The notes under the pieces: generated by a model
What the model was told of the DNA's origin: nothing
The model's database searches: none
What the model saw: only the letters and a program-made list of their open reading frames with translations
Part shown: positions 57,517 to 64,000 of the stretch, in pieces
Layout of the letters: every line of letters starts with the position of its first letter
Numbering within the stretch: the first letter of the stretch is position 1
Translations under genes and position numbers: made by a program
Source: UBA1479 sp040218445
Lineage (GTDB): Bacteria; Pseudomonadota; Alphaproteobacteria; Rhodospirillales; Casp-alpha2
NCBI GenBank assembly: GCA_040218445.1
Contig: JAVJRK010000009.1
Span: forward strand, 186,001-250,000
Direction of reading: 5' to 3'
DNA: 64,000 nucleotides

Positions 57517-58776
57517 GTGGCCGTCGAAATTACCGAACTAGATAACGGCCTGCGTGTCGTCACCGAACAGATGGACCGGGTGGAAACGGTGTCGATCGGC
57601 GCCTGGGTCGGTGTCGGCGCACGCCACGAACCGGCCGACATCAACGGTGTCTCCCATCTGCTGGAACACATGGTGTTCAAGGGCACGAAATCACGAACCG
57701 CCCGCGCCATCGCCGAGGAAATCGAAGCTGTCGGCGGGCATATGAACGCCTATACGTCCCGCGAACACACGGCCTATTACGCCAAGATGCTCAAACAGGA
57801 TCTGAGCCTTGCCATGGACGTGATCGGCGATCTGGTTCAGCACGCGACCCTGGACCCGGAAGAACTGGAACGCGAACGCCATGTGGTGATCCAGGAAATC
57901 CATCAGCTTCACGACACACCGGACGACGTGGTGTTCGAGAACTTCCAAGCCAAGGCCTTCCCCGATCAGGCGCTCGGCCGTTCGGTCCTGGGCTCGGAAG
58001 ACCTGATCGGCGCCATGTCCCGTGACGACGTCGCCGGCTATATGGACGCCCATTACGCGGCCCCCGTCAGCATTGTTTCGGCAGCCGGCGCCCTGGATCA
58101 CGCAAGCGTGGTCGACATGGCGAAAAGGGTGTTCAAGGATCTGCCTGCGGGCGCACCGGCGGTGCGTGAAGTCGCGCGTTACGCCGGCGGCGAGATTCGC
58201 ACCGAACGCGATCTTGAACAGGTCCATATCGCCCTGGGCTTCGACGGCCTGGCCTATGACGATGACGATTATTACGCCGGTGCCGTGCTGTCGGCTCTTT
58301 TAGGCGGCGGCATGTCTTCACGTCTGTTCCAGGAAGTCCGCGAAAAACGCGGCTTGGTTTATTCGATCTACAGTTATCAGTCCGCCTATACGGACGGCGG
58401 CCTGTTCGGTGTCTACGCCGGCACGGGCGAGGACGAGGTCGATGAATTGATGCCGATCATCGCGGACGAATTGAACAAGGTTCGCGTCGCCGTCGACGCG
58501 GAAGAAATCGCCCGGGCCCGCGCGCAATTGAAGGCATCGATCCTGATGTCTCTTGAAAGCACCTCGTCACGATGCGAGCAGATGGCCCGCCAGATGCTGG
58601 TTTACGGCCGCCCCGTCCCGTCCCAGGAAATCGTGGAAAAGATCGACGCCGTAACGGCCGAAGACGTGACCCGCGTCGCCGACCGCCTGTTCAGCAGCGC
58701 GCCGACACTTTCCGCGATCGGGCCCCTGTCCCGCCTGGAGCGGGGCGATGCCTTCGCGGCACGGCTGCACGCCTAG
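57517..58776 (+). CDS. M16 zinc peptidase (processing-peptidase-like)
   Basis: A 419-residue inverzincin-type peptidase. The HxxEH zinc motif is H47-L-L-E-H51 (GVSHLLEHMVFKGT), and the third ligand lies downstream in ERERHVVIQEI. The C-terminal half has the R/Y substrate motif (EVREKRGLVYSIYSY). Resembles the bacterial relatives of mitochondrial processing peptidase beta. GTG 57517 has a strong SD (AAGGGAG). Confidence 0.93.
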   Translation: MAVEITELDNGLRVVTEQMDRVETVSIGAWVGVGARHEPADINGVSHLLEHMVFKGTKSRTARAIAEEIEAVGGHMNAYTSREHTAYYAKMLKQDLSLAMDVIGDLVQHATLDPEELERERHVVIQEIHQLHDTPDDVVFENFQAKAFPDQALGRSVLGSEDLIGAMSRDDVAGYMDAHYAAPVSIVSAAGALDHASVVDMAKRVFKDLPAGAPAVREVARYAGGEIRTERDLEQVHIALGFDGLAYDDDDYYAGAVLSALLGGGMSSRLFQEVREKRGLVYSIYSYQSAYTDGGLFGVYAGTGEDEVDELMPIIADELNKVRVAVDAEEIARARAQLKASILMSLESTSSRCEQMARQMLVYGRPVPSQEIVEKIDAVTAEDVTRVADRLFSSAPTLSAIGPLSRLERGDAFAARLHA

Positions 58777-58828
58777 ACAGTCCATTGCGTGACGCATCCG
58801 CAGCCTTGCACGAACCTACTGATATTGA

Positions 58829-59335
58829 TTAATCCCGATCGGGTGCAAAGCGGTCGATCACGACAGCCCCGGTGATGGCATCGCCGTCTTCGGATAACGG
58901 AAGCCGAACCGTGATCGTTTTGAACATCAGGCCCTTGACCGAAACCCAGCGTGTCCCCGAATAGACCGGTGTCCGGCGTTCGACCATGACCGGCAGGACT
59001 TCCGCATTGACGAAACCGAAGCCTTTGATTTCGTCCGCAAGATATCGCTTGCCGGTCAGTTCCTGACCCGCGATTTCAACCATTTGGGTGCCGAAGAACC
59101 GATACCTGAAATCGAACGGCGGGCCCAGGAAATCGACGACCGCCGTGCTCGGCAGAATATCCATGGGCAGCCGCTCAAGCCGGAAATCCCTGATGGGTGG
59201 CGCGACCGAACTGCGGCGGACTTCGTTCCAATAATCGAATGCAGTCTTCAACCCCGGATCGGTCAAATCCGTCAGGTCAAAAATTTCAACCGCTTCGATA
59301 TGCGCAATTCGCTGGCCATCGTGCCATTCGAACAT
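58829..59335 (-). CDS. PAS_5-type sensor protein
   Basis: A 168-residue protein: YWNEVRRSSVAPPIRDFRLE, then VVDFLGPPFDFRYRFFGTQM, GKRYLADEI and a final beta segment with VVIDRFAPD. This matches the single-domain PAS_5 family abundant in Rhodospirillales. No output domain, so it must act through a partner. Monocistronic. Confidence 0.78.
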   Translation of the reverse strand: MFEWHDGQRIAHIEAVEIFDLTDLTDPGLKTAFDYWNEVRRSSVAPPIRDFRLERLPMDILPSTAVVDFLGPPFDFRYRFFGTQMVEIAGQELTGKRYLADEIKGFGFVNAEVLPVMVERRTPVYSGTRWVSVKGLMFKTITVRLPLSEDGDAITGAVVIDRFAPDRD

Positions 59336-59460
59336 ACCGCCGGCCTTTCCCCATCAAGTCCCGTTTCCAAGACCTTCCCCCAGGGACAGCCTAACCACGT
59401 CTGCCTTATTCCACAATCCACGGCAGAACCTGGCCGATAATCAGCGTTCGATTGTTTGGG

Positions 59461-59727
59461 TTAGTCCGTCACGCGGCTATCGAGGTAAGCCTCGATCAGG
59501 GAATAAATTTCTTCGGACGCATCCGCATCGCCGGTGAAAACCAAATTTGATTCCTCACCGTAAATATTGAGCACATATCCCCGCGCCCCGCAGACATCTT
59601 CCAAGGCCTGGATAAAGGGCATGATGACCTTGTCGTTGAGCGCTTCCGCCGTTTGGCAGGCTTCCATGCGCTGCAACAATTCACGGCGCAGGTCCTGGCC
59701 GGGCTTGTCTTTTTTGGGCTTCGCCAT
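59461..59727 (-). CDS. Small hypothetical protein coupled to response regulator
   Basis: An 88-residue protein. A basic N-terminus (MAKPKKDKPGQDLRREL) is followed by a helix (LLQRMEACQTAEALND) and an alpha/beta part (ARGYVLNIYGEESNLVFTG, EEIYSLIEAYLDS). It lies 3 bases after the response regulator gene, so a signalling role is plausible. No known domain. Confidence 0.65.
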   Translation of the reverse strand: MAKPKKDKPGQDLRRELLQRMEACQTAEALNDKVIMPFIQALEDVCGARGYVLNIYGEESNLVFTGDADASEEIYSLIEAYLDSRVTD

Positions 59728-59730
59728 CGC

Positions 59731-60120
59731 CTATTCCTCCTGGCCATCCAGAATTTGTTCGATCCGGTTCATGAAAGTGGACGGATCCACGGGTTTCTCG
59801 ATATAGCCGTCGGCACCGGCGGCGGCGGCCTCGTCATGCCGGGTCTTGCCCTTGCGCGCCGACACGAAAATGATCCGCGTCTTGTCCAGGCGCGGTTTTT
59901 TGCGCAATTCACGGCACAATTGCAAGCCGTCCACGGACATCATCATCATGTCGGTCAGCACCACATCGGGCCGCTTGGACGCGATATCGGCGATGGCGGT
60001 CAATCCCGTCAGATCCGAATGCACGCGATGCCCCGCATGTTCCAGGACCAGGGTGATGACATTCACGATGTCCGGGTCATCATCGACGACAAAGAATGTA
60101 AGCGGGCGGTCCGGGAGCAT
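59731..60120 (-). CDS. Single-domain response regulator (CheY-like)
   Basis: A 129-residue receiver. Acidic pocket VVDDDPD (11-17), phospho-acceptor Asp in VVLTDMMM (about D57), Ser in IFVSARKG and Lys in YIEKPVDP. No output domain. It probably regulates by protein contact. It lies directly after algH/yqgE and before an 88-residue unknown. Confidence 0.9.
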   Translation of the reverse strand: MLPDRPLTFFVVDDDPDIVNVITLVLEHAGHRVHSDLTGLTAIADIASKRPDVVLTDMMMMSVDGLQLCRELRKKPRLDKTRIIFVSARKGKTRHDEAAAAGADGYIEKPVDPSTFMNRIEQILDGQEE

Positions 60121-60131
60121 CAGACAGGCGA

Positions 60132-60707
60132 TCAGGCGTGGCCGGCTTCGTCGGACAGCATGCGCGGATCAACGCCGATCTTGAGCATGGCCTGCTCCCA
60201 CTTGTCATCCATGCCCATGCCGAACACAAGATGCGGGTCCGCATCGACATGCAGCCAACCGTTGGATTTGATTTCCGAATCCAATTGTCCCGGCCCCCAT
60301 CCGGCATAACCCAACGCCAACAAGGATTGCCGGGGCCCGATACCGTCGGCGATGGCCTGCAGAATATCGACCGTGGCGGTCAGGGCGATATGGTCGTCGA
60401 CCACCATGGTCGCTTCCTGCACGTAATCGGGGGTGTGCAGGACAAATCCCCGCCCCGATTCAACCGGGCCGCCGAAATGGACGTTGATCGGCTCGCTCAT
60501 GCCTGAGGGCACGATATCAAGCTGCTCCAACAGGTCGGGGAAGCTAAGTGTTTCCAAAGGTTTGTTGACGACAAGCCCCATCGCGCCCTCTTCATTATGG
60601 GCACACATATAGATGACGGATTTGGAAAACCGGTCATCGGGCATGTTGGGCATGGCGACCAGAAGGTGGCCGGCAAGATACGCATCGTCGTTCAAATTCA
60701 CGGACAT
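60132..60707 (-). CDS. YqgE/AlgH family protein
   Basis: A 191-residue protein with family marks YLAGHLLVAMPNMPDDRFSK, NEEGAMGLVVNKPL, VHFGGPVESGRGFVLH and ALGYAGWGPGQLDSEI. AlgH/YqgE is widespread and of uncertain function, linked to redox regulation in some studies. It is divergent from the DsbD gene. Confidence 0.93.
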   Translation of the reverse strand: MSVNLNDDAYLAGHLLVAMPNMPDDRFSKSVIYMCAHNEEGAMGLVVNKPLETLSFPDLLEQLDIVPSGMSEPINVHFGGPVESGRGFVLHTPDYVQEATMVVDDHIALTATVDILQAIADGIGPRQSLLALGYAGWGPGQLDSEIKSNGWLHVDADPHLVFGMGMDDKWEQAMLKIGVDPRMLSDEAGHA

Positions 60708-60937
60708 GAGATCAGCCTTATTGATCAGTCCTCTATCGTTAATTTATAGCACAGCCGGATCGCCTAATTATGGCGTTGTGGTGGACCGGCGGCAAGGACG
60801 GGCAGCGGCAAAATTATGCGGATTTGCCTCTAAACCGACGCAATCACGCGCCATTTATTGGCCGTGTTCACCGACGCCGTGTAATAATCGCTGCGCTGTG
60901 GCACACAGAGCCCAACCAACCGGAGCCGAAGACCGCC

Positions 60938-63169
60938 GTGACCATTTTCCGCGCCGCCCCACGATTAGCCTCACTTTTGGCCGTCCTCGGCCTGTTCTGG
61001 ACCGCCACCGCACAAGCCGTCGAACCCGCGCAGTCGGCCTGGCACGAAACCGAACATACCAAGGCCCGCCTGATTGCCGCCGTCACGGGCACGGGGTCGG
61101 CGGAAGTCCTGCGCCTGGGCCTGGAATTCCACATGATTCCCGGGTGGAAGATTTATTGGCGCTCGCCGGGTGATGCCGGTATCCCGCCCCGCCCCCGTTG
61201 GGACGGATCGGACAATCTGAAGGACACGAAAATCCACTGGCCCGCGCCGGAACGGTTCAGCGTGGTCGGCCTGGAAACCCTCGGCTACAAAAAAGAAGTC
61301 GTCCTGCCCATTGATGCCGTGGTCACGGAACCGGGAAAACCGCTCGCCCTTAAGGCCGTCATTCCCTACCTGACCTGCGACGACATCTGCATTCCCTATA
61401 CCGCCGAACTGAACCTGACCCTGCCCGCCGGACCGGCGGAACCCAGCGAACATGCCCATTTGATCAGCCGCTATGCGGCCAGCGTTCCCGGTGACGGAGC
61501 GGGGCATGGCCTGATGCTGGCCGATGCGGCGGCGCTGAGCCCCGGCGATGCCGCCAAGGGCGAAATGACGATCAGCGTGCGCGCCAAATCGGAAACCCCG
61601 TTTTCGGCCCCCGACATCTATCTTGAAGGCCCCAATGTTCTGGCCTTTTCCAAACCGCATGTGACCTTCTCCGACAATGGCCGCGAAGCGCGCCTGGACG
61701 TCACCGTATACGGCGTAAAGGACTTGGACGGCGGGGCGGACCGCCTTGCCAAGGAAACCCTGACCGCAACCCTGGTCGACGGAAAGCGCAGCGCCGAACG
61801 CCCCCTGACCCTGACCCCCGGCGAACTGGCGCCGCCCGCCGATGCCCCCGTGCTGACCGCATCGGAACTCACCCCCGCGCCTGAGCCGAATATCCTGCTG
61901 TTCATCGCGCTTGCCGTTTTGGGTGGCCTGATTTTGAACCTGATGCCCTGCGTGCTGCCCGTCCTGTCGATCAAGGTCTTGGGCGTGATGGGCCATGGCG
62001 GCGGGAATACGGGCGAGGTTCGCCGTGGTTTCGCGGCCTCGGCGCTGGGCATTCTTGCGTCGTTCATGGTGCTGGCGTCGGGATTGGTGGCCCTTAAGGC
62101 GGCCGGCATGACCATCGGTTGGGGTATTCAGTTTCAACAACCCTGGTTCCTGGCCGCCATGGCGGTGATCGTGTTCGTGTTTGCCTGCAACCTGTTCGGA
62201 ATGTTCGAAATTTCCCTGCCCCAGGCGATCGGCGACATGGGCGCTCATGCCGCGGATTCAGGCCATCACACGGGACCGCTCGGCCATTTCCTGCAGGGCG
62301 CACTGGCGACTCTGCTGGCGACCCCCTGTTCGGCCCCGTTCCTGGGCACGGCGGTCGGTTTCGCGCTTGCCCGGGGGGCCGTTGAAATCTATGCCATTTT
62401 CGCAGGCTTGGCCCTTGGCTTGGCCCTGCCCTATTTGGTCATTGCCGCCCTGCCGGCCATGGCGACCCGCCTGCCCCGCCCGGGCCCCTGGATGATCCGC
62501 CTGCGTCAGGTTCTGGGCTTGGCGCTGCTGGCCACGGCCATATGGCTTTTATGGATCATTCAAGGAATTCTCGGCACGCCGGTGACGGCCGGCCTGACCA
62601 TCGGGTTGGGTGTTCTGGGCGGGGTCCTGTGGTTAGCCGGACGCGGTATCAAACCGGCCCGCGCCCTGGTGCCCGGTGCACCGATCGCGATCGGCGTGGC
62701 GCTTGTCCTGGCCGCCGCCGTCCTGCCCGGCATCGGCGGGGAAACACGCCCAGCATCGGCCGGGTTGGACCTGCGCGGCGCCGAAAAGGACAAGGCCGCC
62801 CGCGCCTTGTGGCAGCCCTTCGACGAAGCCCGGATCGCCACGCTTGTCGCGGACGGAAAGACCGTTCTGGTTGATGTCACCGCCGACTGGTGCATCACCT
62901 GTCAGGTCAACAAGCGCCTGGTCCTGAACCAAGGGGCCGTGCGCGCCGCCATCGCCGATGGCCGGATCATCGCCATGATCGCCGATTGGACCCGCCCCGA
63001 CCCGGTGATTGCCGCCTATCTGGCGAAATTCGGCCGTTACGGCATTCCGTTCAACGTCGTCTATGGCCCGCAGGCACCCGACGGCATCCCCCTGCCGGAA
63101 CTGCTGACGGAATCAGCCGTAACCGATGCCGTTGCCCGCGCCGGCAACGTGGTGATTGCCAAGAACTGA
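60938..63169 (+). CDS. dsbD: DsbD/ScsB-family protein-disulfide reductase
   Basis: A 743-residue protein. A Sec signal (residues 1-28, cleavage near TAQAVEP) leads to an N-terminal periplasmic domain (about 30-300) with a Cys pair in YLTCDDICIPYT. Eight spans (about 310-595) carry the redox Cys of MPCVLPVLS and TPCSAPFLG. A C-terminal thioredoxin domain has ADWCITCQVNKR. It transfers reducing power from cytoplasmic thioredoxin to periplasmic proteins. GTG 60938 starts the signal peptide; upstream frame is non-specific. Confidence 0.88.
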   Translation: MTIFRAAPRLASLLAVLGLFWTATAQAVEPAQSAWHETEHTKARLIAAVTGTGSAEVLRLGLEFHMIPGWKIYWRSPGDAGIPPRPRWDGSDNLKDTKIHWPAPERFSVVGLETLGYKKEVVLPIDAVVTEPGKPLALKAVIPYLTCDDICIPYTAELNLTLPAGPAEPSEHAHLISRYAASVPGDGAGHGLMLADAAALSPGDAAKGEMTISVRAKSETPFSAPDIYLEGPNVLAFSKPHVTFSDNGREARLDVTVYGVKDLDGGADRLAKETLTATLVDGKRSAERPLTLTPGELAPPADAPVLTASELTPAPEPNILLFIALAVLGGLILNLMPCVLPVLSIKVLGVMGHGGGNTGEVRRGFAASALGILASFMVLASGLVALKAAGMTIGWGIQFQQPWFLAAMAVIVFVFACNLFGMFEISLPQAIGDMGAHAADSGHHTGPLGHFLQGALATLLATPCSAPFLGTAVGFALARGAVEIYAIFAGLALGLALPYLVIAALPAMATRLPRPGPWMIRLRQVLGLALLATAIWLLWIIQGILGTPVTAGLTIGLGVLGGVLWLAGRGIKPARALVPGAPIAIGVALVLAAAVLPGIGGETRPASAGLDLRGAEKDKAARALWQPFDEARIATLVADGKTVLVDVTADWCITCQVNKRLVLNQGAVRAAIADGRIIAMIADWTRPDPVIAAYLAKFGRYGIPFNVVYGPQAPDGIPLPELLTESAVTDAVARAGNVVIAKN

Positions 63170-63311
63170 AATAGATCCTCTTGGACAGACGGTTTTTCAT
63201 GGACTCTCGTCCGGAATCCACTATCTCATTCAGACATGAACAGCCGGACCGGCGGATGTCCCTTCGCCGCGGCCGGTTCACTTTGAGATAATCACAACCA
63301 GGGGAAGTCCA

Positions 63312-63794
63312 ATGACAATTGGTGTAGGTGACAAAATTCCGGCGGCAACGCTTTACCAGATGACCGGTGACGGTCCGGCGGCGATTTCCACGGACGATAT
63401 TTTCAGCGGCAAAAAGGTCGCCATCTTCGGCGTTCCCGGCGCCTTCACGCCGACCTGCTCGGCCAAGCACCTGCCCGGCTTCATCGCCAAGGCCGACGAC
63501 CTGAAGGCCAAGGGTGTGGATCAGATCGTCTGCATGTCCGTGAATGATGCCTTCGTCATGGGTGCCTGGGCCAAGGACCAGGGTGCGGACGACAAGGTTC
63601 TTCTGGTCGGCGACGGTTCCGCCGAATTCACCAAGGCCGCCGGCCTGGAGCTTGACCTGAACGCACGCGGCCTGGGCCTGCGCTGCCAGCGCTTTGCAAT
63701 GGTTGTCGAAGACGGCACGGTCAAATCGATTGAAATCGATGCCGCCGGCGCGTTCGAGAAGACCAGCGCCGAAAGCGTTCTCGCCGGTCTGTAG
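63312..63794 (+). CDS. Prx5-type peroxiredoxin
   Basis: A 160-residue peroxiredoxin of the Prx5/AhpE-like redoxin group. The peroxidatic cysteine is C49 in PGAFTPTCS, with C74 (QIVCMSVND) and a later Cys in LRCQRF as possible resolving residues. It reduces hydrogen peroxide and alkyl hydroperoxides. AGGGGA precedes ATG 63312. Confidence 0.93.
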   Translation: MTIGVGDKIPAATLYQMTGDGPAAISTDDIFSGKKVAIFGVPGAFTPTCSAKHLPGFIAKADDLKAKGVDQIVCMSVNDAFVMGAWAKDQGADDKVLLVGDGSAEFTKAAGLELDLNARGLGLRCQRFAMVVEDGTVKSIEIDAAGAFEKTSAESVLAGL

Positions 63795-63803
63795 GCCCGA
63801 TCA

Positions 63804-63826
63804 CCGGGGGTGCCTGGCACCCCCGG
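63804..63826 (+). terminator. Hairpin after peroxiredoxin gene
   Basis: CCGGGGGTGC-CTG-GCACCCCCGG, a 10-base-pair stem with a 3-base loop and no T run, 10 bases after the stop. Possible terminator or mRNA stabiliser. Confidence 0.5.
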
Positions 63827-63839
63827 GTCGGCTTCCGCC

Positions 63840-64000
63840 ATGGGATTTCTGATTGCAGGCATCGCCCTTATGGGCGGCATTTTGAGCATCTTCATGCTCA
63901 AAGGGCGGTTCCCTTCACCCGCCTTGAACCGCATCGCCTATCACGAGTTGACGGCACGGCTGGCGGTCATCGCCGCCGTGTTCATCCTTGTCGGGCTGTT
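63840..64000 (+). CDS. Start of a membrane protein (cut by window end)
   Basis: ATG 63840 opens a frame to the window end: GFLIAGIALMGGILSIFMLK then a loop and a second hydrophobic segment (LAVIAAVFILVGL). At least two membrane spans. The complete protein cannot be judged. Confidence 0.5.
   Translation, partial: MGFLIAGIALMGGILSIFMLKGRFPSPALNRIAYHELTARLAVIAAVFILVGL

Overview
The window looks like a chromosomal segment of a GC-rich alphaproteobacterium, most likely of the Rhodospirillales type. The indicators are GapR (DUF2312), DUF1289, a PAS_5-type protein, an alphaproteobacterial aa3 oxidase cluster, class I PHA synthase and a complete sox locus. The genes suggest an aerobic, thiosulfate- or sulfide-oxidising, PHB-storing bacterium. 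No search was run; every assignment comes from reading motifs, protein length and gene order.

Positions 1-9988 are the right-hand part of an integrated phage-like element. Every gene is on the + strand and most overlap by 1-17 bases: a RecE-like PD-(D/E)XK nuclease, a RecA/Sak4-like ATPase, then about twenty very small genes (many with CxxC clusters), a methyltransferase-tail chimera, an excisionase-like HTH protein and a tyrosine integrase. The element ends inside the 3' part of a tRNA-Thr(GGT) gene (9989-10044). No structural phage genes are visible. Between 3.2 and 5.7 kb, gene starts are preceded by near-identical 20-21-base cassettes that contain the ribosome binding site.

Positions 10.4-25.4 kb are a sulfur-oxidation island. 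It holds a two-cysteine ArsR regulator of the SqrR/BigR type, soxCD, soxW, an unknown secreted protein, a CcdA-type transporter (soxV), soxB, soxA, soxZ, soxY, soxX and soxS on the minus strand, then soxF, a DsrE-like protein and a YeeE/YedE sulfur transporter on the plus strand. AT-rich sites with ATTC/GAAT half-sites lie in front of most of these units and may be the regulator's operators. A MITE-like palindromic repeat sits at 14860-15010.

Positions 25.4-46.6 kb are mostly core genes. They include an MFS transporter, glyoxalase I, DUF1289, a DMT exporter, a RidA protein, an N-formylglutamate amidohydrolase / YbdK ligase / Nudix operon, a response regulator, gapR, and a long minus-strand operon (GAF-PP2C-ATPase fusion, STAS protein, Mla lipid transporter, lipoprotein, RNA methyltransferase). 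An EAL-CBS-GGDEF protein, phaC, an SLC13 transporter, a GDCCVxC protein and another MFS transporter follow.

Positions 46.6-54.6 kb carry the aa3 cytochrome c oxidase: coxB, coxA, ctaG, coxC and DUF983 on the minus strand. Divergent from them are a 29-residue membrane peptide, a DUF420 protein, an unusual heme-copper-oxidase-like subunit and ctaB. From 54.6 kb to the end come an M32 carboxypeptidase, thrC, an M16 protease, a PAS protein, a response regulator, AlgH/YqgE, a DsbD-type reductase, a peroxiredoxin and the start of one more membrane protein. The Sox enzymes feed electrons to cytochrome c and the aa3 oxidase; SoxS, SoxW, SoxV and DsbD can supply periplasmic thiol reduction and cytochrome c maturation.
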